The notes under the pieces were generated by a model. The model saw nothing but the letters and a program-made list of their open reading frames with translations. It was not told the DNA's origin and ran no database searches. This document shows, piece by piece, positions 18,514 to 27,030 of a DNA stretch of 37,351 nucleotides. Position 1 is the first letter of the stretch. Every line of letters starts with the position of its first letter. The DNA is from JADLDV01 sp964546355 (GTDB lineage: Bacteria > Patescibacteriota > Minisyncoccia > Phycocordibacterales > UBA9973): the NCBI GenBank assembly GCA_964546355.1, contig CAZJJM010000003.1, forward strand, positions 1 through 37,351, written 5' to 3'. Position numbers and translations under genes: made by a program.

Positions 18514-18774
18514 TTATTTTTCAGGAACAGGATCAATATGTTCCTTTTGCCATGGATGGCAACGAGTAATTCTCTTAATTGTCAAAATTGAGGCTTTTAT
18601 TGCCCCGAATCGCTCAAAACACCCTATTGAATACTCAGAACAGGTAGGGTAAAAGACGCATACTTGTTTTTGAACCAATCCAAGTTTTTTTGGAAGTCCT
18701 GTATCAGGAGAAAGAACTGTTTGATAGATACGGATAAGTCCTATTATTCCTTTATGTATAAGGTTTTTAAACAT
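18514..18774 (-). CDS. yidD: Membrane protein insertion efficiency factor YidD
   Basis: This 86-aa protein (start MFKNLIHKG) has the family hallmarks: an N-terminal amphipathic helix ending YQTVLSPDTG, the Cys motif VCVFYPTCSEYSIGCFERFG, and RCHPW near the C-terminus, ending in the typical DPVPE. The ATG at 18774 is 2 nt after the rnpA stop and is preferred to the in-frame ATG at 18792, which would overlap rnpA. YidD assists YidC-dependent membrane insertion. The order rpmH-rnpA-yidD-yidC-khpB is the common origin-proximal cluster. A small insertion (about residues 26-36) before the Cys motif is slightly longer than usual. Confidence 0.95.
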   Translation of the reverse strand: MFKNLIHKGIIGLIRIYQTVLSPDTGLPKKLGLVQKQVCVFYPTCSEYSIGCFERFGAIKASILTIKRITRCHPWQKEHIDPVPEK

Positions 18775-18776
18775 AT

Positions 18777-19112
18777 TTATAGATTTTTCCAAATATGTTG
18801 TATTTGTGTTTCAAAAGCAGTAAAAGAAGTCTGTTTAAACTCTGGTTTAATAATAAAAATAGCGTATACTGGTGGTGTTTTTTCTAAAATATCCTTATTT
18901 TTATTGATTATTTCATATCCCCAGCGTTTTATGGTGTGACGTTTTGGAGAGCTTTTTGCAACTTTCTTAGATACAACAAAAGAAAACCTCGAATGTGAGG
19001 TTTCTTTATTATCCTTGTACATCAAGGTAAAAAGAGGGGAATGGGCTCTTTTTCCTGTTTTACTTACAATTAGATATTCGGCTCGTGGTATTCTATGCGC
19101 TTTTTTGAGCAT
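18777..19112 (-). CDS. rnpA: Ribonuclease P protein component
   Basis: This 111-aa basic protein is the RNase P subunit that helps the catalytic RNA bind pre-tRNA leaders. It carries the family core RFSFVVSKKVAKSSPKRHTI (residues 42-61) followed by KR, where the usual RNRxKR signature reads RHTIKR. The N-terminus starts MLKKAHRIPRAEYLIV, a divergent form of the common L+k..dF..v. The gene lies 11 nt downstream of rpmH and is co-transcribed with it. The divergence from the canonical signature is notable, but the position makes the assignment firm. No RNase P RNA was recognised in the window. Confidence 0.93.
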   Translation of the reverse strand: MLKKAHRIPRAEYLIVSKTGKRAHSPLFTLMYKDNKETSHSRFSFVVSKKVAKSSPKRHTIKRWGYEIINKNKDILEKTPPVYAIFIIKPEFKQTSFTAFETQIQHIWKNL

Positions 19113-19123
19113 AGGAAATAAAA

Positions 19124-19270
19124 TTATTTCTCAGAAGATACACTGAGCTTTGCGCGACCCTTACGGCGACGATTTTGGAGGACACGACGTCCTGTCGCAG
19201 ATGCTGAACGCACCAAGAAACCATGAGTGGTTGCGCGCTTTTTCTTAGAAGGTTGGTATGTTTGTGACAT
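19124..19270 (-). CDS. rpmH: Ribosomal protein bL34
   Basis: This 48-aa, highly basic protein was read manually. It begins MSQTYQPSKKKRATTHGFLV, contains the hallmark GRRVLQNRRRKGRAKLSVS and ends SSEK. The hallmark is the conserved bL34 core (R.ktHGF..R..t..GR.vl..RR.KGR..Ls). It is the first gene of the leftward rpmH-rnpA-yidD-yidC-khpB cluster. TATACT (minus strand, 19284-19279) ends 8 nt before the ATG, with TTGTCA 17 nt further upstream, so the mRNA is probably leaderless. A longer reading frame in another register across 19093-19347 is a shadow of this gene. Confidence 0.96.
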   Translation of the reverse strand: MSQTYQPSKKKRATTHGFLVRSASATGRRVLQNRRRKGRAKLSVSSEK

Positions 19271-19278
19271 ATGTGATG

Positions 19279-19307
19279 AGTATATAGCATAAAGACCTTT
19301 TTGACAA
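19279..19307 (-). promoter_or_regulatory. rpmH operon promoter, near-leaderless
   Basis: On the minus strand, TTGTCA (19307-19302), an exact 17-nt spacer and TATACT (19284-19279) precede the rpmH ATG by 8 nt. It is one of the clearest examples in the window of a strong promoter with almost no 5' UTR. Confidence 0.8.
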
Positions 19308-19339
19308 GGTTTGCACAGACGAAGGTAAGGGTATACACT

Positions 19340-19371
19340 TTATCCACAGCTTATCAACAGTTTTTTCCACA
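19340..19371 (+). promoter_or_regulatory. Cluster of three DnaA boxes upstream of dnaA
   Basis: TTATCCACA (19340-19348, perfect consensus), TTATCAACA (19351-19359) and TTTTCCACA (19363-19371) lie in the same orientation, 2-3 nt apart. They sit 30-60 nt upstream of the probable dnaA -10 element (TATAAT, 19402-19407). They may autoregulate dnaA and/or form one half of a bipartite origin. Confidence 0.85.
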
Positions 19372-19418
19372 AGCGTCATTATTCATGAATATTTAAGGGA
19401 GTATAATCAACGATACAT

Positions 19419-20771
19419 ATGATAGAAACCAAAGAATTATGGGGTCGCTGCCTAAAAGAGATTGAACAAAATGTGACGAAGGCAAACTTCAGCACATGGT
19501 TCAAAAACACCGCTATTATAAAAGAAGATGAAGGATCTATTTATATTGGCGTCCCAAATGAATTCGTCAAAGAATGGCTTCAGAACAAGTTTCATAAACT
19601 TATTGTAAAAACGCTCGTAGAACAAGTCCCTTCTATCAGATCTGTCGAGTATTCAATAACAAAACTCTCAGATAAAAAAGATATTCAAGAATCAAGACCA
19701 CTTATTACTGAACATAAAACTGAACTTCCACTTCGAGATCTCTATATCAATAAAGACGATAATCTTAACCCAAAATATACCTTTGATAACTTCATAGTAG
19801 GACCATTCAATCAGCTTCCATATGCGGCTTCACAAGCGATTATAGAGCGCCCAGCGAGTATTTATAATCCATTCTTCGTCTATGGAAACACTGGCCTCGG
19901 AAAAACTCACCTAATCCAATCGGTAGGGAATGCACTCAAGAAAAATTTTCCAGATAAAAAGGTATTTTATGTAACGCTTGAGAAATTTGCTATTGATTAT
20001 ACTGATTCATTAGCAATGAAGAACACAAATACGAGTTTTAAGGAGAAATATAGAAAATATGATGTGTTAATCATCGACGATATTCAATTCATCGACAAAA
20101 TGGAGAAGACACAAGATGAATTGTTCCATTTATTCAATGTATTCTACGAAAACAACAAACAAATTATCTTTTCTTCAGATAAACACCCAAATCACATCAA
20201 AGGATTGGAAGAACGTTTAAAATCTCGCTTTGCACAAGGAATGATTGTTGATGTAACAGAACCTGATTATGAATCCCGTGTTGCTATCCTTAAAGGAAAA
20301 GCTGCTCAACAAATAACTAAAGTTTCTCAAGAGGTTGTTATGTACCTTGCTGGATTAATACAAGGTAACATCCGAGAACTCGAAGGCGCACTCAACATCA
20401 TTGTCTGTCAAACAGAAATAAAAGGGAGACAATTAACAGAAGAAGAAGTTCGATTGTTGGTCAAAAACAGTATAAAACCAAAGAAATCAGTCTCTATTGA
20501 AGAAGTAACCCGTAAAATAGCTGAACATTTCCATCTTGATGAATCCAGTATTTACGAAAAAACACGAAGAAAGGAAATAGTAGAAGCTCGACAAATGATT
20601 ATGTATATCTTACGAGAAGATTTCAATATCTCGTATCCGTTAATCGGACAGAAGTTAGGAGGAAAAGATCACACAACAGTTATGCACTCATGTGATAAAA
20701 TTAAGAGGGAACTAAAAGACAACATGGTACTCAATCAGGATGTTGAGAAAATACGAACAATGTTCAAATAA
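19419..20771 (+). CDS. dnaA: Chromosomal replication initiator protein DnaA
   Basis: This 450-aa protein has all four domains. Domain I (residues 1-75, with FSTWFKNT) is followed by a short linker. The AAA+ domain has Walker A GNTGLGKTHL (about 156) and Walker B VLIIDDIQFI (about 217), and EERLKSRFAQG carries the arginine-finger region. Domain IV contains the DnaA-box-binding signature GGKDHTTVMHSCDKI near the C-terminus. DnaA-ATP oligomerises on DnaA boxes to open the origin. The gene is flanked on both sides by such boxes, which fits an origin at this locus. TATAAT at 19402-19407 ends 11 nt before the ATG. Confidence 0.98.
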   Translation: MIETKELWGRCLKEIEQNVTKANFSTWFKNTAIIKEDEGSIYIGVPNEFVKEWLQNKFHKLIVKTLVEQVPSIRSVEYSITKLSDKKDIQESRPLITEHKTELPLRDLYINKDDNLNPKYTFDNFIVGPFNQLPYAASQAIIERPASIYNPFFVYGNTGLGKTHLIQSVGNALKKNFPDKKVFYVTLEKFAIDYTDSLAMKNTNTSFKEKYRKYDVLIIDDIQFIDKMEKTQDELFHLFNVFYENNKQIIFSSDKHPNHIKGLEERLKSRFAQGMIVDVTEPDYESRVAILKGKAAQQITKVSQEVVMYLAGLIQGNIRELEGALNIIVCQTEIKGRQLTEEEVRLLVKNSIKPKKSVSIEEVTRKIAEHFHLDESSIYEKTRRKEIVEARQMIMYILREDFNISYPLIGQKLGGKDHTTVMHSCDKIKRELKDNMVLNQDVEKIRTMFK

Positions 20772-21005
20772 TGTGGATAACATCTGGATAACTCAAGTAT
20801 AGCTATATGAATAAATAGCAGTAAATAATAAAGTATTCCACAGTGTTAAAAAGATATCCCAGTAATTCCATAGTTACACTTACAGTTTTCCATAGGTACA
20901 TCTACATAAAGATATTTATTTCATAAAGGTTTTTATGACTTATCCACTTATCCACACGACTAATAAGACTAATAGATTTTTTTATAAATAATTAATACCA
21001 AACCT
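20772..21005. other. Probable replication origin (oriC) between dnaA and dnaN
   Basis: The 240-nt gap contains a perfect DnaA box on the minus strand (TGTGGATAA, 20772-20780), a near match next to it (20783-20791), TATTCCACA (20834-20842), TTTTCCATA (20886-20894) and the abutting pair TTATCCACT (20940-20948) and TTATCCACA (20948-20956). Right after this pair comes a very AT-rich stretch (about 20959-21000) suited to duplex unwinding. No gene or terminator is seen in the gap. Confidence 0.85.
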
Positions 21006-21011
21006 GTGTAT

Positions 21012-22106
21012 ATGAAAATAGAATGCTCAATTGAAAAAATTCGTGAAGCGATTAGTTCAGCAGATCGTATCACAGGAAAGAATCTAACACTACCGATTCT
21101 TGGTGCAATATTATTTATTGCTGAAGGTAAAACGATAAAAATTCGTGCAACAAATTTAAGTCTTGGTATTGAAATAGAAGTTCCTGCAAAAATCGAACAA
21201 GAAGGCACTGTAGCAGTAAAAAGTGATGTCATCTCAACAGTGTTCGGAAGTATTCAAAATGGTACCGTTTCGTTCCAATTAGAAGGTGATATGCTTCGTA
21301 TCACCACAAAGCAAAATACCATCTCTGTAAAAACTTTACCGTATGATGATTTTCCTACAATACCCGTTGTTTCTGGTGACTCATTCTCTATTCCAGGTAA
21401 AAAACTTATAGAAGGTATTCGTGCTGTTGCATATAGTGCTGCTGTTTCTGATATTAAACCAGAAATTTCAAGTGTATATATATATCCTGATCAAAATAAT
21501 CTTGTCTTTGTTGCAACTGACTCATTTCGTCTTGCTGAAAAAAAGATTGCACTCAAAAAAGTACCTGAATTCGGTGGTATTCTTATTCCATTCAAAAATG
21601 TTGCTGAAATAATGAGAATTATTGGAGAATATACTGATGATGTGGCAATTTGTTTTTCAAAAAATCAACTTTCTATTCTCTATGAGTCTGTTTATATTAC
21701 TTCTCGTTTGATTGATGGTATTTTTCCTGATTATAAACAAATCATTCCAAAAGAATTCACTACAAATGTTACCGTATTGAAGTCAGATATTGTTCAAGCA
21801 CTTAAATTGTCACATATATTTTCTGACAAATTCAATCACATTACCCTTTCTGTTGATCCGGTGAAAAAATATTGTGCGGTCTATTCAAAAAATGTTGATG
21901 TTGGAGAAAATAACACTATCCTTGATACAGCAATTTCAGGACTTCCTGTTGAAGTGTCGTTAAATCATCGATATATGATTGATTGTTTTCAATCAATTCA
22001 TGCAGATTCACTCACTCTTTCATTTACCTTGCCTAATAAACCAGTTGTTCTTCAAGGAGTTTCTGATCAAACATTTATGTATCTCATTATGCCGATGAAT
22101 CGATAA
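21012..22106 (+). CDS. dnaN: DNA polymerase III subunit beta (sliding clamp)
   Basis: This 364-aa protein has the family's usual length and three-domain architecture. It starts MKIECSIEKIREAISSADRI, includes NLTLPILGAILF and later the typical clamp segment TDSFRLAEKKI, and ends FMYLIMPMNR, the conserved YLIMPM(R) C-terminus that forms part of the peptide-binding pocket. The clamp tethers DNA polymerase III and other partners to DNA. The ATG at 21012 is chosen over the GTG at 21006 because it matches the family start. It is followed 6 nt later by a DUF721-like gene. Confidence 0.98.
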   Translation: MKIECSIEKIREAISSADRITGKNLTLPILGAILFIAEGKTIKIRATNLSLGIEIEVPAKIEQEGTVAVKSDVISTVFGSIQNGTVSFQLEGDMLRITTKQNTISVKTLPYDDFPTIPVVSGDSFSIPGKKLIEGIRAVAYSAAVSDIKPEISSVYIYPDQNNLVFVATDSFRLAEKKIALKKVPEFGGILIPFKNVAEIMRIIGEYTDDVAICFSKNQLSILYESVYITSRLIDGIFPDYKQIIPKEFTTNVTVLKSDIVQALKLSHIFSDKFNHITLSVDPVKKYCAVYSKNVDVGENNTILDTAISGLPVEVSLNHRYMIDCFQSIHADSLTLSFTLPNKPVVLQGVSDQTFMYLIMPMNR

Positions 22107-22112
22107 GTATAT

Positions 22113-22370
22113 ATGTCGATAAATAATCTCGCACAATTTCTCGACGGTTTCAAAAAGAAATTTACTCAAGAAGAGGACTTTCGTGCAAATATTGAATTTG
22201 TGTTGAAAAAATATGCAAAGTCACAACCTGTTATATTCTCTATCGAGAGAGATGTGTTGTTTATTAAAACATCTCCTAGTGTAAAACAAATACTCTATCT
22301 CAAAAAACAAAAAGTATTGGAAGAAATAAATCTTCTTATCAGTCCTCGAAAGTTTTCTGACATAAAATAA
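22113..22370 (+). CDS. DUF721/DciA-like small protein
   Basis: This 85-aa protein is predicted to have an alpha-beta fold. Its second half, VIFSIERDVLFIKTSPSVKQ followed by ILYLKKQKVLEEINLLI, resembles the KH-like core of DUF721/DciA proteins, in which DciA helps load the replicative helicase. The location directly after dnaN fits that family. The similarity is weak and the protein lacks any long basic or disordered tail, so the function stays tentative. The stop codon lies within the shared terminator. Confidence 0.55.
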   Translation: MSINNLAQFLDGFKKKFTQEEDFRANIEFVLKKYAKSQPVIFSIERDVLFIKTSPSVKQILYLKKQKVLEEINLLISPRKFSDIK

Positions 22371-22405
22371 AAAACACCGTGATTGATTACGGTGTTTTTT
22401 ATTTT
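22364..22405. terminator. Bidirectional terminator between dnaN operon and PBP gene
   Basis: A perfect 17-bp inverted repeat (22364-22380 with 22389-22405, 8-nt loop) has A- and T-rich outer arms. It includes the TAA of the DUF721-like gene (22368-22370) and abuts the TAA of the convergent PBP gene (22404-22406). Confidence 0.9.
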
Positions 22406-24914
22406 ATTGAATTGTAGAAAATGTTACTTCTGTTTCATTTTTATTAAAGACACTATCTACAATAACTGCTTTTAGATTATGTGTTGTTTCCGTACTGTAT
22501 TCTGATGGAGTGAATGAAATATTCCATGGTGCATTTTTGATACTACCGATCAGTTGATCATCAAGGTAATAATCAACTCGCTGTATTGGATACACACCTT
22601 GAGTAGAAACAATTACTGTTATAGGTGTTGTATTTGATGATGAGATTGTTCCTGAAGGAGATAGTATTGTAATATTTGGTTTATTTGCTTCTGTGTGAAC
22701 ATCATCATAGAGTGTTGGTTTTTCTAGAGCACTTGTGGTGTTGTATGCACCTTTGTTTTGTGCCCACCAGTTTTGTACTGCAATTTCCCATCTTTCGTAT
22801 TGGGGATCAGATTGAGGATTATCTTGGAGTGGTCCGAGAGGATTATTTTTTTGCACCCAGTGAAGAATAGAGTGTACGTTAGTGATAACTTTTTCTTGTC
22901 GTGTTTCTTCTGGTGTGAGTTCTGTTGCAAGTTTTTGTGAAATGGTGTCTATAACAAATCCTTCTCCACCTTGCCATAATCCTCGAATCATCGGTGCACC
23001 TGCGGTTCCTGTATATACTTCAGGTTCTTCAAATCGTTCTACAGGGACAGTTTTCAAAATCTCATTCATAAATGCGCGCCAGAGTGGTCCGGCAATTGCT
23101 GCAGAAGATTTAATCATCGGAGTATTCTCATTGTTACCTGCCCAAACACCCACTACGATTGATGGTGTATATCCCATGACCCATGCGTCTTTGTTGTTGT
23201 TGGTTGTACCAGTCTTTGCCGCTACTTGTCTGTTGCCGAAATACAACACTGAATTTGCTCCAAATGTTGGTATTCTCGCATTGTTATCAGAGAGAATACT
23301 ACTCAATTTGAGTACTGCTTGTTTGTCGAGAACTTGTTGAGGTCTATCTTGGTATGTTTCAAGAACGGTATTTTTCTCATCTTCTATACTGAGGATCCCA
23401 CTGTATGGACGGTGTGTACCATTTGTTGCAAATGTTGCGTACGCACTTGTCATATCAAGTAGCCTCACTTCTCCTCCTCCAAGAACAAGTGTAAGTCCGT
23501 ATTCAGCAGCATCTTTAAGGGAAGTGATACCCAGATCTCGTGCGGTCTTGAGTGCATTGTCTATTCCTATGAGGTACAGCAGTTTTACTGCAGGAATGTT
23601 ACGTGATTCACCAAGTGCGCTTCGAAGAGAAATTGGGCCTTTGTATTTGTTGTCGAAATTATCGGGCATATAACAATTTGATTTCGGTCCACGGATAGGT
23701 TGTCCATACGCATTACAACTTCCACTAAATTCAGTTGGTACATCAAAGAGTGCTGTTTCTGGTTGGTATCCTTGCTCAAATGCAGTCACATAGACGAATG
23801 GTTTGAATGAAGATCCTGGTTGTCGATATCCTGTCGTAATATTGAAATTACCGTCGATTTCTTTGTCGAAATAATCTCTAGACCCGACCATTGCAAGAAT
23901 CTGTCCTGTTTTTGGATCAATTGCGACAAGTCCGGCATTTTTTGCTTTATATGCTTTTTCGTTTTCAAATGCATATTTTTTGACAATTTCCTCAGCTTTT
24001 TGTTGTAATGTGTAATCAAGTGTTGAAATAATTTTTAACCCACCTGTTGTTATAAGATCTTCACCATATTTTTCCTCGAGCGCCTCTGTCAGAAAAAATA
24101 CAAAGTGTGGTGCCTTGATACCAGTTGTTTGTTGTGGTTTGAATGTCACCACTTCTACTACTGCTTTGTCATATTCTTCTTGTGTAATAAATCCAAGTTC
24201 TTTCATACGAGAAAGTACGAGATTTTTACGAGTATCAAGTCGTTCACGATTTTTCTTATAAGGTGAAAGGACTGTCGGAGATTGCGGTAGTGCTGCAAGA
24301 TATGCGGCTTCTGCAATGGTTATGTCTATTGGATTTTTACCGAAGTATGATTGTGATGCTTCTTGTACACCATAAATAGCACCACCATATGGTGCTTCAT
24401 TGAGATACATTGCCAAGATGTCTTCCTTTGACATTGATTGTTCAAGTTTGAATGAAAGTACCCATTCCTTGAGTTTGCGCGCGATTGTTTTATCTTTAGT
24501 GAGGACAGAGTTTTTGACAACTTGTTGTGTGATTGTTGATCCTCCTTGTGTAACACCGCCTGGGGTGAGGTTGGCAATAATCGCACGGATTACTGATGTT
24601 GGTCGTACACCTTTGTGTGAATAAAACTCAGCATCTTCGATCGCAATGGTGGCGTTCTTTATTGTCGTACCCATAAGGTCTGGTGTGATAACGGTACGTT
24701 TGATCGACGTATTTGCATCATAGAGAAGAATCTCACCTGTACGGTCGTATATTTTTGTTGAACTTTCTATTTTACGGTCCTCAAATGATTTGAAATCTGG
24801 AATTTGGAGTGTACTAATCCAGATAATAATACCACTGAAACCAATAATTCCAGCCCCAAGGATTAAGAATAAAATATTTTTGATACGATGCGTGTGCTTT
24901 TTTTGTGTACTCAT
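22404..24914 (-). CDS. Class A penicillin-binding protein (PBP1A-type) with C-terminal Ig-like domain
   Basis: The 836 aa comprise: a cytoplasmic tail and TM anchor (about residues 12-35); a GT51 glycosyltransferase domain with EDAEFYSHKG (catalytic Glu about 93), GGSTITQQ and YLNEAPYGG; a transpeptidase with GSSFKP (Ser about 368), SRN and KTGT (about 567); and a C-terminal Ig-like module (last 95 residues, starting PNITILSPSGT). It polymerises and cross-links peptidoglycan. The start at 24914 has AAAGGA 4 nt upstream, one of the few Shine-Dalgarno-like sites seen. An upstream frame extension to 25052 would run into tyrS and is rejected. The Ig-like tail suggests surface or cell-wall anchoring. 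Confidence 0.95.
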   Translation of the reverse strand: MSTQKKHTHRIKNILFLILGAGIIGFSGIIIWISTLQIPDFKSFEDRKIESSTKIYDRTGEILLYDANTSIKRTVITPDLMGTTIKNATIAIEDAEFYSHKGVRPTSVIRAIIANLTPGGVTQGGSTITQQVVKNSVLTKDKTIARKLKEWVLSFKLEQSMSKEDILAMYLNEAPYGGAIYGVQEASQSYFGKNPIDITIAEAAYLAALPQSPTVLSPYKKNRERLDTRKNLVLSRMKELGFITQEEYDKAVVEVVTFKPQQTTGIKAPHFVFFLTEALEEKYGEDLITTGGLKIISTLDYTLQQKAEEIVKKYAFENEKAYKAKNAGLVAIDPKTGQILAMVGSRDYFDKEIDGNFNITTGYRQPGSSFKPFVYVTAFEQGYQPETALFDVPTEFSGSCNAYGQPIRGPKSNCYMPDNFDNKYKGPISLRSALGESRNIPAVKLLYLIGIDNALKTARDLGITSLKDAAEYGLTLVLGGGEVRLLDMTSAYATFATNGTHRPYSGILSIEDEKNTVLETYQDRPQQVLDKQAVLKLSSILSDNNARIPTFGANSVLYFGNRQVAAKTGTTNNNKDAWVMGYTPSIVVGVWAGNNENTPMIKSSAAIAGPLWRAFMNEILKTVPVERFEEPEVYTGTAGAPMIRGLWQGGEGFVIDTISQKLATELTPEETRQEKVITNVHSILHWVQKNNPLGPLQDNPQSDPQYERWEIAVQNWWAQNKGAYNTTSALEKPTLYDDVHTEANKPNITILSPSGTISSSNTTPITVIVSTQGVYPIQRVDYYLDDQLIGSIKNAPWNISFTPSEYSTETTHNLKAVIVDSVFNKNETEVTFSTIQ

Positions 24915-24977
24915 ATGTTCCTTTAATAGTAGCATTGTTTGAGGACAAAATGTATAAAATATGATAGAGTATCGTAT

Positions 24978-26171
24978 ATGATTTCTACTGATAAAAAACA
25001 TATTACTGACCTTCTTACACGCGGTGTTGAGGATTTGTTTGTAAAAGAACATTTAGAAACAGCCCTTCTTTCAGGTAAACAACTTCGTGTAAAATTCGGT
25101 ATTGACCCAACAGGACCAAAACTACATCTTGGCCGTGCCGTCGGTCTTCGAAAATTAAAAGCGTTTCAAGATCTCGGACACCAAGTTGTTATTATTGTTG
25201 GAGATTTTACTGCACAGATTGGTGATGCATCAGACAAGACTGAAAAACGCCCAATGCTCTCTCGAGAAATGGTGAATGAAAATTTTAAAGATTATAAAGA
25301 ACAAATTTCAAAAATACTCGACATTTCAAAAGTAGAATTTGTATACAACAGTGATTGGCTTGATAAACTTGGTTTTCAAGAAATCACACAACTTGCAGAA
25401 TGTTTCAGTGTGCAACAAATGTCTGCACGAAGAAATTTCAAAGATAGACTCGAGCGTGGAGATGAGATATCTCTTCGAGAATTTTTATACCCATTGATGC
25501 AAGGATATGATTCTGTTGCGATTAAAGCAGATGTTGAAATTGGAGGGTTTGATCAATTGTTTAATTTGAAAGCAGGACGAGTAATTCAAAAACATTTTGA
25601 TATGCCAGAGCAAGATGTGCTCACTGTACAAATGCTCGAAGGAACAGATGGTCGTAAAATGTCTACCAGCTGGGGAAATATTGTAACGATAGTAGATGAA
25701 CCATCTGACATGTATGGCAAGATCATGGCTCTTCGTGATGAGTTAATAGTAAAATATTTTACTCTGTGTACTGACGTTTCTACGGAAGAAATTGAAATAA
25801 TTACAAAAGAATTAGAAACAGGAACAAATCCTCGAGATGTAAAAATGCGACTCGCACGAGAAATTGTAAAAATGTATCATTCTGAAGAATTAGCAATACA
25901 TGCCGAACAGGATTTCATCAGTAAGTTTCAAAAGAAAGAAATTCCAGATGAGCTTGAAAAAATAAGTATTTCAGAAGGGAGCACCCTTGTTGAAGTCTTG
26001 CTTGAAAAAGGAATGATTGATTCTAAAACCGCTTGGCGAAGACTTGTAGAAGATGGAGCTGTGACAAACCTTGAAACAAAAGAAAAAATTACTGATATAG
26101 ATTTTGTACCGCAAGGAAAAACACTCATTAAAATAGGTAAGAAAATATTTATTGAATGTATTATAGATTAA
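24978..26171 (+). CDS. tyrS: Tyrosyl-tRNA synthetase
   Basis: This 397-aa class I synthetase has FGIDPTGPKLHLGR (residues 40-53, the HIGH equivalent HLGR) and KMSTS in GRKMSTSWG (about 226-230). A C-terminal S4 RNA-binding domain follows (about 330-397, with TAWRRLVEDGAV). It charges tRNA-Tyr. The ATG at 24978 begins MISTDKKHITDLL, as expected for the family. An in-frame extension to 24939 adds an unlikely leader that overlaps the divergent PBP promoter. TATGAT at 24960-24965 is a plausible -10 element 12 nt upstream of the start. The stop lies in a bidirectional terminator shared with the next gene. Confidence 0.97.
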   Translation: MISTDKKHITDLLTRGVEDLFVKEHLETALLSGKQLRVKFGIDPTGPKLHLGRAVGLRKLKAFQDLGHQVVIIVGDFTAQIGDASDKTEKRPMLSREMVNENFKDYKEQISKILDISKVEFVYNSDWLDKLGFQEITQLAECFSVQQMSARRNFKDRLERGDEISLREFLYPLMQGYDSVAIKADVEIGGFDQLFNLKAGRVIQKHFDMPEQDVLTVQMLEGTDGRKMSTSWGNIVTIVDEPSDMYGKIMALRDELIVKYFTLCTDVSTEEIEIITKELETGTNPRDVKMRLAREIVKMYHSEELAIHAEQDFISKFQKKEIPDELEKISISEGSTLVEVLLEKGMIDSKTAWRRLVEDGAVTNLETKEKITDIDFVPQGKTLIKIGKKIFIECIID

Positions 26172-26210
26172 TATAAAAACATCCGCACAATAGCGGATGT
26201 TTTTATATTA
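26169..26210. terminator. Bidirectional terminator containing both convergent stop codons
   Basis: A perfect 18-bp inverted repeat (26169-26186 with 26193-26210, loop ACAATA) begins with the TAA of tyrS and ends with the TTA, the stop of the minus-strand acidic protein. Confidence 0.92.
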
Positions 26211-26351
26211 ATATTCGTCTTCAAGAGGTAAATCATCATCCTCTTCTTCTGTGAGTGTGTCGTCTTCAAACGCACTAAGTAGGTCATCTCCTCCGACACC
26301 AAACTCACTGTCAATGATACCTTTTTTACTTATTTCATCTTCGTCAGGCAT
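26208..26351 (-). CDS. 47-aa highly acidic protein
   Basis: This small frame, read manually, begins MPDEDEISKKGIIDSEFGVG and ends DDDLPLEDEY. About 40 percent of residues are Asp or Glu. It has no Cys and no membrane segment. It is supported by a codon pattern like its neighbours, by the stop codon sitting in the symmetrical terminator shared with tyrS, and by an AT-rich promoter-like upstream region. Its function is unknown. Small acidic proteins of this kind could bind a basic partner such as a ribosomal protein or translation factor, but nothing in the sequence shows this. Confidence 0.65.
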   Translation of the reverse strand: MPDEDEISKKGIIDSEFGVGGDDLLSAFEDDTLTEEEDDDLPLEDEY

Positions 26352-26471
26352 ATATGTATATTATTGTATATATATTATAAAAACATTACTTATAACTGAT
26401 TGTATATATGTACCAAAAGTAGATTTTCTTTGCAAGTGTCATCTATAAATCCTGTGGAAAAGTTTTGTGTA

Positions 26472-26954
26472 TTAGTGATTAAAACGTTCACATGCAAAAC
26501 AAGTCAGTCCAATTGCGATCGCATCTACTTCATCATCAAGCATTTTTTTGTTGTTAGTATTGATCAATTTTGTCGTCATGGTGTGTACATTTTCTTTTGT
26601 GGCACTGCCGTATCCAGTGACGGCAAGTTTAATTTGGTTTGGGGCATATTCATAAAAGGTGAGTCCATGTTTCGCTGCTTCGTATGAGATTACTCCACGC
26701 GCTTCGGCGACACCGAGTGCTGTGGTGGTGTTTTTTGCAAAGAATAATTTTTCGATAGCAATGCTTTCTGGTTTGTATGTAGTAATAATACCGCCAAGCG
26801 CATCACCGATTTCTTTCAATCTGTTTGGAAACGTTTGTTTTTTGTCTGTGATAATACATGTTGAAAAGAGGAGTGTCTCTTTGCCTCCAATGTTTTTTTC
26901 GAGTATGGCGACACCAACTCTGTCGAATCCTGGGTCAATAGCAAGAATAATCAT
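26472..26954 (-). CDS. ruvC: Holliday junction resolvase RuvC
   Basis: This 160-aa endonuclease resolves Holliday junctions with RuvAB. It has an RNase H-like fold with acidic catalytic residues visible as D7 in LAIDPGFDRVG, Glu in SIAIEKLFF, and the Asp pair in LDDEVDAIAIG near the C-terminus. The start MIILAIDPG (26954) fits the family. The longer frame to 26990 would include the promoter. TATACA (minus strand, 26969-26964) ends 9 nt before the ATG. ruvB lies about 6 kb away and ruvA is not in the window. Confidence 0.96.
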   Translation of the reverse strand: MIILAIDPGFDRVGVAILEKNIGGKETLLFSTCIITDKKQTFPNRLKEIGDALGGIITTYKPESIAIEKLFFAKNTTTALGVAEARGVISYEAAKHGLTFYEYAPNQIKLAVTGYGSATKENVHTMTTKLINTNNKKMLDDEVDAIAIGLTCFACERFNH

Positions 26955-27030
26955 TATCAGTAGTGTATAGGTTTTACCGATTTGCTTCAAGGAGTATCAT
27001 TTTTTCTAGAAAATTTGATACGATATAGAT

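Noticed and set aside
19093..19347. Minus-strand 84-codon frame across rpmH
   Set aside because: The rpmH frame in another register encodes a clear bL34; the longer frame is a shadow.
24915..25052. N-terminal extension of the PBP on the minus strand
   Set aside because: It would overlap tyrS and its promoter; MSTQKK at 24914 has AAAGGA upstream and leads directly into the TM anchor.
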